DNA of 64,000 bases, taken from contig NC_090616.1 in the NCBI RefSeq assembly GCF_004359215.1, positions 1 to 64,000 of the forward strand, read 5' to 3'. Shown here piece after piece: positions 10,916 to 21,012 of this stretch. Under the pieces are notes generated by a model. That model saw nothing but the letters and a program-made list of their open reading frames with translations. It was not told where the DNA came from and searched no databases. A program made the position numbers and the translations under genes. Source of the DNA: Bremia lactucae (lineage: Eukaryota; Oomycota; Peronosporomycetes; Peronosporales; Peronosporaceae). Position 1 is the first letter of the stretch; every line of letters starts with the position of its first letter.

Positions 10916-11265
10916 GTTGTTATTTAGAAAGTGGTATTGAGGATGGCAGTGACTTGTTCGCGACTGCAGTAGTTCTGGAGCCAAAAATTTAACTTTTTTA
11001 AAGTTTCTTCATCAATAGTAGGTCCGATTACAATGATGCTGTATTCGCCGCTTGACACTCGAATAAACACTGGATACGTGTTCTTTCTGAACGGCGGCAC
11101 GATCACATGAAATTCCAAGCGATAGCCAACCGTTGCGACATTAAGCACGGAAGCAGAGTACATGAGTCTGTATAGCGCGTCTCAAGAGGCAGTCTGGCTT
11201 CGAAATCTGATTAAGGATTTGGAGTACAAGACTGATACGGCGACGACGATCTTTCAAGCCTACTT
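10916..11265 (+). pseudogene. Shuffled junction: inverted mitochondrial piece and copia RNase H fragment
   Basis: At 10985-11023 the sequence repeats, in inverted orientation, the mitochondrial segment at 10849-10884 (GPTIDEETLKKL on the minus strand). From 11027 to 11066 comes a minus-strand copia RT bit identical in sense to 9751-9790. From 11069 to 11265 comes a plus-strand copia RNase H stretch (TGYVFFLNGG, YSASQEAVWLRNLIKDLEYK), inverted relative to 9300-8990. The mixture indicates several breaks and rejoinings. Confidence 0.7.
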
Positions 11266-11275
11266 CACAAGTGTT

Positions 11276-12240
11276 AGGTAATTCGTTTTTCAGGTTATGA
11301 GCTTGACTGGTCTAATACCAAGATTATCGCTGTAAAACTTGACAAAAAAATTTATAAATCATTTAAATAGATTAGCCAAGATCCACAAGCTACAATTATG
11401 TATCTGACCTATCGTCTCGAGCACGGCATTCGTTATGCAAGGTCTTTCCAAGTGGCTTCATTGTATGATGCAGCCACATCTACAACAAATTTCAACGTAC
11501 CTTCGAGACTCGGATCAACTTTTGCAAGGTCTTTGGTCTATTCAAGCCACAGATGACATGATACCGAAAACATTTGACGTGGTTTCCATGTACACGTCCA
11601 TCAACATCGAGTTCGCTCTCCAAGTCATTCGTTGAGAATTACATGACGATCCCTGGATTGACACCATTATGTTGGACTTCGAGTCGTTCTGACTTCAAAC
11701 TTATTCGTCTTCGGCGACTTAGTTTGGCTTTAACTTGATGGAATCGCAATGGGCACAATCCGTGGCTTCAAATTCGCGTCACTGTTTCGCGCACACTTTG
11801 AGAGAACACCTGTTTGTGACCATTTCACGTACTTCAAGCGATACGTCGACGATAGCTTCATGATTTGGAAACAGGACAAGGATAAGCCACATGCATTCAA
11901 GCGGCTTTAGCCACTGATACGACGTACCTTTACCGTTCACCTTCGAGTCAACCCAAGCAAGTTGCGTTCTTTGATCTTTAGATCATACGTGACAATGACG
12001 AGTTCATGTCTAGGTCTCACGAAAAGACATTAAGCTACACCGCAGCCAGCGCTCACCCGCCTGGCATATTGAAAGGACTCGTATCTGGCTTAATGAAGAA
12101 GTACAAGAACAGAACATCAACTCTTCTGACTTTGCAAAGTATGCAAGCTTTTCTATCTCCGACTTCGAGGACGAGGTTATAGCAACGCTCTATTGCTGTC
12201 TCTTTTCGACATTGCGTTGCATCAAGCCTTCAAGTTGTAG
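11276..12240 (+). pseudogene. Decayed Penelope-like RT, C-terminal half (PLE relic 1)
   Basis: Plus-strand pieces align with 19400-20260 of the intact PLE: RLAKIHKLQLCI, GLSKWLHCMMQP, TYLRDSDQLLQ, TFDVVSMYTSINIEFALQV, the catalytic box YFKRYVDDSFMIW (about 11826-11865) and AHPPGILKGLVSGLMKKYK (about 12052-12108). Stops and frameshifts are frequent. No GIY-YIG endonuclease signature follows. With 7191-7960 it forms one RT interrupted by about 3.3 kb of foreign sequence. Confidence 0.8.
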
Positions 12241-13249
12241 CTGACGTTGAAGTGAGCAAAAGAATAAGGTTCAGGGTTTGCCCCCAACGCTTGTACCAGC
12301 ACTTCGAAGTCAATTATAAAGACGTGCGGTACGTGTTGGGGATCAGTCTAAACTAGGCGATGATGGGCAAAGCTTGCGCTTTAATGATGGCAGTTATGTG
12401 TGACAATCGACAATTGGTAGATGTGCAGATTGCTACACAAACGAGTTAGACTTGAAAAGTCCAACAAGTTTCGTAGGCGAGCACGAAACGGTCCATTCGG
12501 GTCGTACGAAATCTTGAAGAAGGCTTGTGACTATAGTGATCGAGATGTCAACTTTGTTGGCGCTGCACCGCTATGTATTAAAGACAACGTATTTTGAGAT
12601 TAATAAAAGTAGCTCAAGTGGTTAAGACGTTAAAAAAGGCGTTCTTTGAACTTGGTATGAGTTCACACCCCTCAACGGAAAAGTTGAAACGGTAGCTGAT
12701 ATTTAGAGTTCACCAGGTCTTCGCTCCCCCGAAGTCAGGTCACCTTCCATCTTTTATATTTCATATTGAGATTATTCTTTGTAACAACAGTTTTTACTTA
12801 GCGTAATTACCAACCGACATGGACCAACTAATTAGGATTAGACAATGAGTGGCTCAAAGTTATATTGACCAGATTTAATTCGATAAAACTCACTTTGGAT
12901 TTTGTCCTCTAATCAACAGACTAAAAGCCACAACTAAGCCTTTTCTTCTTAACAACGCTTAACAACGGCTTCACTCATCATGGTCTGTAAACGTGCCGAA
13001 GTCCTCCAAATAGTGGAAACTATTACCACTGGGAGTTCAACATGAGGATGACCCTGGCGAAAAAGAGTCTGCTGGGACACATCATGTCTTTCAAGGACGA
13101 GAATAACCACGGAGGCGTGACGCCAAGACATTTGACATAATCGCTCAAGGAGTCGAGAGTCAGCATCAAACCAAGATACGGTCAGCAACGCGTGCTATGG
13201 AGGCATGTGGAACGCTTCGCGTCTTCTACAACCGCTCGACTCTCTATGC
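12241..13249. other. Unassigned stretch with a second tRNA-like sequence
   Basis: No reliable gene. At 12610-12621 the plus strand has an A-box-like TAGCTCAAGTGG and at 12659-12669 a B-box-like GAGTTCACACC, 49 bases apart, suggesting a tRNA-derived SINE head. The remainder (12300-12600 and 12700-13249) has only short frames without recognisable motifs and may be PLE tail or old repeat. Confidence 0.3.
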
Positions 13250-16200
13250 TTGAGTTGTGATTACGCGCCAACTCCACGAGCTCGAGACGGAGAGCGGTAC
13301 AAGCATGGCAGGACATCTTGACGCTTTTGATGAGGTTGTTGTTGGGTTCCAGACGATCGGAGATCCGGTCGATGAGTCGCGACAGCTGGTGGTTCTTCTG
13401 AGCAGTCTTCCGTCCAAATATGAGCTGATTTCGTCAATCGTAGGGAATGCAAAGGAAATCACGCTTATTGAGGTGAAGGAGAAGCTCTTAAAGGAATCGG
13501 AGAGGCTGCACAAGAAAGAATGTACAGAGAAAGCGTTTCGCGTGACTGGGAATGCTGGAAAATTTAAAGACGGAAAGATCAAAAGTCGAAAGGGTGGTGC
13601 GTCGCGCAAAGTGGGTACCTCACGCAATGAAAGGAGTTTTAAGAGCAAGTGATATAAATGTGACCAGTTTGGTTACATAAAACGGGACTGCCCCGCCTGA
13701 AATTGCTTAAGCAGCGGGGATGCAGTATTTGCAGTTGGTGAAGAAATGACAAAGGGATGGCAAATTGACAGCGGGGCCACATCCCACATGACATCCCACA
13801 AGAAGGACTTGTTCGAATACAAGGGCCTAAAAACAAGCATCGAAGTTATGATTGCGGACGGCATGAAGTTGCTCGTCAGACGATCAGGAGTCAAATGATC
13901 AGTTTGGATAGGAGAAGTAAACGCATGGTTAAAGTTCTTTTTATTCCGGGGCTCGACAGTAGTGTTAATATGCTGGTGCGCGTTAATCTTGTAACGACAA
14001 GTCACACTCAGCAATGTGTACAATGCCGAAGATTAAGCAGGTGCGATAAAAAAACTAACTCGATCCGTGACGAAATGCGTCGGTCATCTTTTCGACAATA
14101 CTGAAAGAGAGGTGGCCCAACCGTTCGTGTCGATCCAGCAGCGTACATTTGCTCTTGTCATAACTCGATATCTCAATCATTTACGAGCATGGCGGAGTAC
14201 ACGGCATTACGCCTGACTATCGACGGCGAGGCGGCCTCCACATTTAATGGCAGAGCATTATTTTTCGCAATCTCAAATACAAAATAACTCCATCACTCTC
14301 CCGCTTGATGTATCACATGCGCTAGAGTCAAACAGGCAAAGTGCGCTCAGTCCAAAAAAAAACTGGAAAAAATTACCGAGTCGAATGCATCGAGGTGTTA
14401 TTTGCAGCTACCTCAAGGGCCCGGTGAAACTCATAGAAAGGATTGATCACGCATCAAATTACAGTCAAGTTTTTGTGGCTAAAAGTAAGGATCAAGCTGC
14501 AAGGATGTTCGAACAGTTCTTAGTTTACTTCGAAAATTTGTCCAACTGCAACGTACACGTATTACGTACCGACGGAGGCGGTGAGTACAAGTGTTATCCT
14601 GTTCTGTAAGTCTACAGGAGTGAGACGTCAGGTGAGTGATGATAAGAAGCAGGCGTCGAAAGGGAAGGCAGAAAGGATGCATCGCACAGTGCTGAACATG
14701 GCGAGATTGATAAAGTTGTGCGAGTGGTCTACCTTTGTATTTCTAAGGCGACGATGTTCAATATGATACGTATGCTCTCTACCGCAATCAAACTAGTGCC
14801 AACTGATGCGTATGTCGCCTCTGCAGGTGTTGACAGGAAAAACTCCAAGTATTTACGACATTGTAGTGTTCTTAAGCCCTATCGCAACCCTGGAAGCAGA
14901 GCTTGGAAACCACGGGTGGAGATCGAAATTTTCGCTGAAAAAAGGAAGAGATGAAGGGTCACAAGGTCTACATCCCGCGCGACGACCGGGTGGCCATGAC
15001 AACGCCGCACGTCAATAATATCGAGACGCTAGATGGTAACGGGAATCGTCAGCTTCAGTAACAAATCAAAAGTGAAGATCCGACGCTTAAACAGTCAATG
15101 CTGGAGAGAAAGGAAATTAACAAACGGAAGGGCATTTGCCCATAAAGTAGATGTACCACAACAACGGTTTACCAGCCGAAGTGCCATTAAACGAGAAATT
15201 GAGAAGATTTCTAATGGTTCGCCAAAATCATTGTTTCTATTCTGACATTTGTATGATAATAATCCAAATTTAAAATGTTACAACAGATAATCTGGATTTA
15301 AGTTATTAATTATCTTAAATATAAGAAAAGGAGTAAATGACTGTCAGAATTGATGCTAACCTTGAAATCCCTGAACGGAAGGAATCACTGCGAGGCGGGA
15401 AGTGAAAAAGGAAACGTGGCAGTCGAGGCAAGATATATCGTGCACCGTTGATCTAACTGTCGAAGCCACCAAAGTAATTCAAGCGGAAAAGCTACCAATT
15501 GAACGAAAGATTACACGGCGCATGTGGGCAAAGCCTTGCCGTGAAGCGATGCAGTCACCATGCTTGGACAATTGGCAGCAAGCAATGAATGCCGATATTG
15601 AGTCGATTAAAGCAAAGGGCGCATGGGAATTTGTGCGAAGGCCTTCAGAAAAAAGGATATTAGACTTAAAGGAGTATCTAAACTACCACACTGATGGCAC
15701 GGTCGAGCGATACAATGCTAGGTTGGTGGAACAATCTATTGGTATCCATTATATCATTACGTTCAGTGCAGTGATGAATATGACGACGGCAAACATAGTT
15801 CTGGCGCTCGCAAGATTGCGGCGAGTCCCTGCGTAACACGGGAACGTTCTCAACGCATACGTAAAAGCTAAGATGGAATCAAGCTAAAGAAATTCCTACG
15901 TCTTCCCTAAGGTACAGTTATTGACGGAAATAAGTGCAAGGTAACTGATCAAGGCAGCAGAAGACAAGCTGCGTTGCTATAAAAGAAGAGTGTTTATGGC
16001 CTGAAGCAGGGTGGACGACTCTAGGCGGCGCATCTGCACAAGTGGAATTAAATTTCGCGCAGTGTTACACCAACAGCTGCCTACATTATACGAAGAATGA
16101 CGCCGGAGAACAATAGTGGAGAAGCACTTTTCGTGACTGGGACATATACTGCCCTTGTTAACCATTTGAAGAAATGCACGTGCTAAAGGTGAAGTATCTC

Positions 16201-16270
16201 GGATATGTGAAAATGTTTTTGGCATGGAGGGAAGTACGACATATAAAATGGGTACGCACTTGAGCAAGAG
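13250..16270 (+). mobile_element. Decayed Ty1/copia element, gag to RT
   Basis: Plus-strand order: UBN2-type gag (13257-13652), a zinc knuckle whose first Cys is a TGA stop and whose His is Tyr (13650-13700; YKCDQFGYIKRDCP), protease (WQIDSGATSHMTS, about 13755-13800), integrase (NVHVLRTDGGGEY, about 14545-14590; KAERMHRTVLNMAR, about 14665-14706), and RT start (WQQAMNADIESIKAKGAWE, about 15570-15630; NARLVEQSIGIHY; YGLKQGGRL at about 15997). That is the copia order, with integrase before RT. Many frameshifts and stops; the end is lost near 16270. No LTR was recognised. Confidence 0.85.
13257..13652 (+). pseudogene. Copia gag (UBN2-like) of the decayed element
   Basis: The open stretch contains HLDAFDEVVVGFQTIGDPVD, LLSSLPSKYELI and LIEVKEKLLKESERL, the typical core of copia Gag (UBN2 family), followed by a Lys/Arg-rich tail. 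It ends at a stop just before the zinc knuckle, where other copia proteins continue into the polyprotein. The N-terminus of Gag is missing upstream of about 13250. It would form the capsid of the virus-like particle if complete. Confidence 0.75.
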
Positions 16271-16299
16271 CAGTGCATTCGAGAGCTACTAATTACAAC

Positions 16300-17850
16300 T
16301 GGACTTGAGTTGGCACACCCAGCACGGACCCCGACTGGAAATTTTTAAGACAGGGAGATTAAGGCAGCCTCTCATCGCTGTAGATGAGTCGACTTAGCTT
16401 AGCCTGTAGGTGCGACGGAAGGGACACCTTTCGTCCGCCAAAGTGATTAAATAGTAGGCGGCAATGTTCGTCCTGACAGTAGCTCTCCTTTGTTTTGGAA
16501 GCCAACAAGCTCGTCACGTGGAAGACTTTCATGGCTGCAAACGTTGACGACTCAACTTGTGCCTTAGGACGAGACACATTTTCCTGGTGTCATTCCTCGA
16601 AAACAGGTCTGCGCGATAAAGTGTCAGCCAAGATATTCGACTTTCCCGGCTTGTATATAACTATAACATTAAATTCAGAGAAGAATGCAAGCCATCTTGC
16701 CATTCTAGGCGAAAGGTGCGGTGAGTTTATTGCAGTCTGCAGTGATACGTGATCCGTATAAATCACAAATGGCTCGGTGCCCAATAGGGTCACACAAAAC
16801 TAGACGAGAGCGTACTTTATTGAAAGTAGCTCTTTGTCATGCACGGGGTAATTCAGTTCTGCGGCTTTGAAAAGCCGGGACTGATAAGAGATTACACGGT
16901 CAACACCGTCACCATCCTTCTGCATGAGCGCGCTGCCGATTGCAAAATTGCTTGCATCGCAAACGACTCTTGCTTCACTGTTGTGAAATCATCTTCTTGA
17001 TCATTCAACCAAACCCATTCTGCGTCCTTTTAAGGAGATCAGATAATGGTTTTGTTCTCAGCATAATTCTGGCTTTATTTATGCAAGTAATGAGCGATCC
17101 CTACGAATTTGTCGCAAATCCTTCCCATGCCGTGGGAAGGGCCATTGCTTTACCGATTAATCTTGTCTGGGTAGGCTCATACACCATGTGTAGCCCAGCA
17201 CAGGTATCTGAGGACCCCTCTGACGCACTTTTGTAAGTTGACGTACAATTGGGCGTCCTCCAGAATCTGCAACACAGCGTCTAAATGACGCTTGTGCGAC
17301 TCTATTGCGGAGTCCGTCCTCGGCCTTACTATGAACTAATACATCGTCAAAGTAATAAGGTGCGTAGGCACGGTGCTGACGCATCATGTGAGCCACCACT
17401 CGGTTAAATATCGCCAATGCTTCTTTAAAACCTTGAACCATCAAAATTACTTCCAAACATACCGCTAGATGTGATTACTGCCGTTCTGGCTACATCGAGA
17501 GTACCTACTAATAGCCATCTTTTAAAATTTAACGTGGAGAAGAAAGTTGACTTTCCCATGGAGCTCAAAAGACATATTTCCGCAAGATTGGCGTTTGCGC
17601 CGGAATAATGGCCATGATCAGCTTATTGTAACCACGCGCCATCCGCCTGTGGCCTTAAACACACAGAAGGACAGGCTGCAGTGAGGTGACTTGCTCTCTC
17701 ATACAAGTCCCGCTTTGGCTCGCTTGTCGATTAAGTCATCGATATATTCGACTTGTTCCTTCGGCAACAGCCATTACCTGCTTACAGAATACTTGGTGCC
17801 AGGTTTTAAATCAGTTTCGTGCCCGATGCACCTTAATATGTTCCGGTATN
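16300..17850 (-). pseudogene. Ty3/gypsy RT and RNase H fragment, ends at a single N
   Basis: From 17849 downward on the minus strand: RT N-terminus (SRQWLLPKEQVEYIDDLID, KATGGWR), RT palm with YAPYYFDDVLVHSKAED (17370-17320), RNase H (16980-16590; FVIYTDHVSLQTAI, MARWLAFFSEFN, NILADTLSRRP), and the integrase spacer (16577-16359). Integrase core and everything upstream of RT are absent. The RT N-terminal 400 bp (17450-17849) recur, diverged by several percent, at 21026-21423 beyond the PLE. Base 17850 is N, immediately before the PLE. Confidence 0.85.
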
Positions 17851-17862
17851 CCACACCTAAGG

Positions 17863-18762
17863 ATGGACCCGAGTAATCTAACTCGCCGCAGTCCGCCGCA
17901 AATCGTGATGAACATCATCGACTCCACGCTCAAGAAATATCGAAACCTTTCTGCCAAGATTAAATCAAAGCAGACGGCTCTTCAACGGCTAGAGTTGGGT
18001 CCGCCCCGCTCCGTGAAGACTAAGATTTCGTTGAACGTGTCTAAAGATCTCGAAAACACAGACAGTGCAAACAACCTCCGCGCCAAGTTCAACAAGCAGC
18101 TCGCCGACAACGAAAATGCTCTTGCATCCATCATTAAGGAAGCAACAGCTGTCGAGCTAGAGCTACTTCAACGCGAACAGGACGCACTGGCTTCAACGTG
18201 TACTAGTGAGATAAGTTCTTTCTATAAAGATGTTCACACAATGCTCGCGCCAACAGGTCCACCCTGGGAAGATGCAATTGCTTCCCATACAGGGCAAACC
18301 TCCATGGCAGTAACTGACTTCCTTAATGCGAAGGCCATGTTCTACACAGGCCTGACGCAACTACGCTACGATATGGCTCTCGAACAAGTCATCATAAATC
18401 GTACGAAGGCTGCCAAGGAAGCCAAACGAGCCTCAGCCATGGAACTCGACTCCGAGACTCCAATGGCTACCTCCGTTCAGGAGCTCGTCCGCCAACGCAT
18501 CCAAAAAGAGATAGCACCTTTAAAGAAACAAGTCGCTGGTCTCAAGGTAGCGTTAAACGACAGCGCCGGTCGTCCACGGGGCACCGATCGGCGCAAGAAG
18601 ACTGCAACGCCCCAGCAGCAAAAGAAGAAGCAAAACGCAAAAGGAAAAGCGGACGCTTCCGGAGCAGACAAGTCCGGAAAGCGAAACGCCAAGTCGAAAT
18701 CAGGGAGCAACGCCAAGCAGAAAAACGCGAAGAACGCGAAAGGCAAGACCCAATCCAAGTAA
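17863..18762 (+). CDS. Penelope-like element ORF1, coiled-coil-like basic protein
   Basis: 299 residues from an ATG only 12 bases after the N at 17850. The body is mostly charged and helical in composition with coiled-coil-like stretches (about residues 20-110 and 220-235). The last 60 residues are extremely rich in Lys, Gln, Asn and Ala, suggesting nucleic-acid binding or a nuclear signal. No catalytic motif is seen. An ORF of unknown function upstream of RT is common in PLEs. No stops interrupt it, unlike neighbouring repeats, so the copy looks young. Its 3' part overlaps the RT frame for over 400 bp, and the TTTAAAG heptamer near residue 219 could divert ribosomes into RT. The 5' UTR of the element appears missing or lies in the gap. 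Confidence 0.8.
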   Translation: MDPSNLTRRSPPQIVMNIIDSTLKKYRNLSAKIKSKQTALQRLELGPPRSVKTKISLNVSKDLENTDSANNLRAKFNKQLADNENALASIIKEATAVELELLQREQDALASTCTSEISSFYKDVHTMLAPTGPPWEDAIASHTGQTSMAVTDFLNAKAMFYTGLTQLRYDMALEQVIINRTKAAKEAKRASAMELDSETPMATSVQELVRQRIQKEIAPLKKQVAGLKVALNDSAGRPRGTDRRKKTATPQQQKKKQNAKGKADASGADKSGKRNAKSKSGSNAKQKNAKNAKGKTQSK

Positions 18763-20612
18763 CTCGATCAGATCGCGGTAATGCCCTGGCTCTTTTTGCC
18801 AGGAGCAATGTTAAGGAATTAAATAGTTACGCTAGGAACTTAGCTTTTCATAACTATGTTCCTAAATCTATACCTATTCCGCCCGCTCTAAATCGTTTAC
18901 TAGGCCTCAACCTTAAATTCTGCCCGACTCCTCGACCTATCCAACCGACCGATCTTCATGCTGCACTTCCCGACTTTGAGCGTCGAGTACGACTCTCCGC
19001 TCAATTCGGGAACGCTCTCGGAACATACAATCGCAAGATCTATGTTCCGAACACATCATTTCAACCCAAACTAGCATCAGCTAAAGTTGAAGAAATCCTG
19101 AAACGTGTCCGTGTTGCTGTCGAACATGAAACCTGGACTCCAAAAAAGTGCAGAAATCTTAATACGACGCAACGCAACACATTTCAGTTGCTGAAAGGCC
19201 GTCCAGACCTTAAGGTTGTCATTACCGATAAGAATCTCGGACCGGCACTTTTCACAATGGAGCATTACATACAACTGTGTGTGGACCATCTTTCCGATAC
19301 GGCCACCTACGAGCGCCAACGCGCCCCAGTTGAAGCTCTTACCCGACTCGTTCGTACCCGAGTTCGGAACTGGTACCAAACTGTCGCCAAGACATATGCG
19401 TACCATACTGACTGGGATACTACAAGGATCATTGTAGCAAGTTTGCCAACTGCTAGGCTTAATGTATTCTATGCTTTAGCTAAGATCCACAAGCCTCTAC
19501 TTTGTATCCGTCCCATTGTCTCCAATAGCGGAAGCGTATTTGAAGGTATTTCAAAATGGCTCGACTACATGCTCCAGCCTATTTACCAGTCCACGCAGAC
19601 ATACTTACGCAATTCCGACCAGCTCCTACATGACCTTCCAAGTCAGACACTCCCGCCAGATACGCTGCTTATCACTGTGGATGTAGAATCACTCTACACT
19701 AACATCCCCATCGAAAGAGCACTTCAAGCTATCTCGGCTCGTCTATCAAAACACCCATGGAAGGACGTAATCATATCAGGACTCCGACTGGTGATGAACA
19801 ACAACTATTTCACCTTCGGAGACTCGTGCTGGCGACAATTACGCGGAACAGCTATGGGAACACCGGTCGCTCCGGCTTTTGCCTCGCTCTATGTAGCTCA
19901 TGTCGAAGATACTCTACTCCCAGAGTTTTCCTCCCATGTTAATTACTACAAGCGTTATATAGATGATATTTTTCTTCTATGGAGCCCCGGTAGCAGCCCT
20001 TACAGCTTCAAGCACTTCCTAGCAAAGTTTTCTCAACGATCAGGTCTACGCTTTACAAGCACTACATCAAGTACTGAAGCCGTCTTTTTAGACCTCTGCA
20101 TCATCCGAGACAACGACAAGGTTTACACTCGTACATACCAGAAAGCTCTGAATTTGTACTTGTACATTCCTGCTAACAGTGCTCACCCGCCAGGCGTTCT
20201 AAAGGGACTAATCTTTGGACTAGTTCGGAAATTTCGCAAACAAAATAGCAGACCCCGCGACTTCAAGCGGATAGTCAAGCTACTTTATGCCCGACTCCTA
20301 GACCGAGGATACACCCCTTCGACGCTGAAACCGCTGTTTGAAAAGGCTCTCGACATCTCCCCGACGCCGAAGCCGCCGAATACAACAGCACCTATCGTCT
20401 TCAAGCTCCAATTTGACCCAAATGGACTTTCACGAGCGAGACTTAGATCACTTTTACAAGCTGATCTGTTGGAACAAGCACTCAATACACAGATCAAAAT
20501 CTGTTACCTAAAGCCTCCAACTCTTAAGACTCTGCTCTGTCCTACGACACTCCCTACAACTGCCCCGTCACCTGCGGCTCTACATCAAGACCGTACAGGT
20601 GCTGGGGTGTAA
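18327..20612 (+). CDS. Penelope-like reverse transcriptase, endonuclease-lacking
   Basis: The frame is open from 18327 to the TAA at 20610-20612 (about 761 codons) but contains no ATG until 19257, inside the conserved region. The start is therefore probably a -1 frameshift from ORF1 at 18519-18525. PLE signatures in order: LGLNLKFCPT, VVITDKNLGPALF, YALAKIHKP, RPIVSNSGS, SKWLDYMLQP, TVDVESLYTNIP, RGTAMGTPVAPAFASLY, the catalytic YKRYIDDIFLLW and AHPPGVLKGLIFG. The C-terminus lacks a GIY-YIG endonuclease domain. Known endonuclease-lacking PLEs are telomere-associated, priming on chromosome ends, and this one stops inside telomeric repeats. No internal stop or frameshift is seen, so it may be a recent insertion. 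Confidence 0.93.
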   Translation, partial: CEGHVLHRPDATTLRYGSRTSHHKSYEGCQGSQTSLSHGTRLRDSNGYLRSGARPPTHPKRDSTFKETSRWSQGSVKRQRRSSTGHRSAQEDCNAPAAKEEAKRKRKSGRFRSRQVRKAKRQVEIREQRQAEKREERERQDPIQVTRSDRGNALALFARSNVKELNSYARNLAFHNYVPKSIPIPPALNRLLGLNLKFCPTPRPIQPTDLHAALPDFERRVRLSAQFGNALGTYNRKIYVPNTSFQPKLASAKVEEILKRVRVAVEHETWTPKKCRNLNTTQRNTFQLLKGRPDLKVVITDKNLGPALFTMEHYIQLCVDHLSDTATYERQRAPVEALTRLVRTRVRNWYQTVAKTYAYHTDWDTTRIIVASLPTARLNVFYALAKIHKPLLCIRPIVSNSGSVFEGISKWLDYMLQPIYQSTQTYLRNSDQLLHDLPSQTLPPDTLLITVDVESLYTNIPIERALQAISARLSKHPWKDVIISGLRLVMNNNYFTFGDSCWRQLRGTAMGTPVAPAFASLYVAHVEDTLLPEFSSHVNYYKRYIDDIFLLWSPGSSPYSFKHFLAKFSQRSGLRFTSTTSSTEAVFLDLCIIRDNDKVYTRTYQKALNLYLYIPANSAHPPGVLKGLIFGLVRKFRKQNSRPRDFKRIVKLLYARLLDRGYTPSTLKPLFEKALDISPTPKPPNTTAPIVFKLQFDPNGLSRARLRSLLQADLLEQALNTQIKICYLKPPTLKTLLCPTTLPTTAPSPAALHQDRTGAGV
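18519..18525 (+). promoter_or_regulatory. Candidate -1 ribosomal frameshift heptamer TTTAAAG
   Basis: In the ORF1 frame it reads T TTA AAG, the X XXY YYZ form; slipping back one base gives TTT AAA in the RT frame. It is the only canonical heptamer I found in register in the overlap. A short stem (CGCTG 18534-18538 with CAGCG 18561-18565) starts 8 bases downstream. A 10-bp hairpin follows (18563-18572 with 18585-18594, one G-U pair), which would compete with that stem. Confidence 0.6.
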
Positions 20613-20624
20613 ACCCTAAACCCA
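20609..20624 (+). repeat. Short telomeric repeat at the PLE 3' end
   Basis: The sequence reads GTGTAAACCCTAAACCC, two units of the telomeric repeat. The first TAA of the repeat is the stop codon of the RT ORF. C-rich repeats at the 3' end of the sense strand are what priming from a G-rich telomeric overhang would leave. Confidence 0.85.
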
Positions 20625-20978
20625 AAAATTGGTGAAAAATTTCAAAATATTTTGAAATTATTGTAATATTCAAGTTTAGCGGCAATATTGTGAAAACTCA
20701 CACATTTGTGAAGTTTTCAAAATATTTTTTTACGAAACCGGAAATTCAAGTTACAAAACAATATTTTGAGATTCACAAAATTGTGAAACCTAACAAAATA
20801 TTTTGAAACTTTACCGGAAATTCAAGTTATGATAATACGCGAATGTTCCTGAGGACCAAGTCTAAATATAAGATAACATCCTACTGATGAAGCAAGATAG
20901 CGAAAGTTAGTCTTACAGGATAATTTCTAGACTAGCTTTAGGATAGCTTAAGTTTGTGTGGTAGAAACTTAATTATCT
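20625..20978. repeat. AT-rich segment with repeated palindromic CAAAATATTTTG
   Basis: Non-coding. CAAAATATTTTG-type palindromes and ACCGGAAATTCAAGTTA recur (the latter near 20740 and 20813). Bounded on both sides by telomeric repeat units, so it may be a separately added piece, for example the 3' UTR of another 5'-truncated telomere-attached element. Confidence 0.5.
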
Positions 20979-21012
20979 CCTAAACCCTAAACCCTAAACC
21001 CTTAACCTTAAA
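20979..21012 (+). repeat. Interstitial telomeric repeats next to broken gypsy RT
   Basis: About three perfect CCCTAAA units followed by degenerate ones (CCCTTAACCTTAAAC), directly joined to gypsy RT sequence at about 21013. It has the same strand orientation as 6904-7189 and 20611-20624. Confidence 0.85.

Noticed and set aside
10924..11163. A small minus-strand gene
   Set aside because: Composite of antisense copia RNase H, a copia RT fragment and an inverted mitochondrial piece.
13244..13648. Minus-strand 134-codon frame
   Set aside because: Antisense of the copia gag at 13257-13652, which has the recognisable family motifs.
18477..18808. Minus-strand open frames opposite PLE ORF1
   Set aside because: Shadows of the Lys-rich ORF1 tail; composition (Phe/Ala/Cys runs) mirrors the antisense codons and no motif is present.
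19188..19190. TTG as the true start of the RT
   Set aside because: Conserved PLE sequence (for example LGLNLKFCPT) extends about 100 codons upstream in the same frame.
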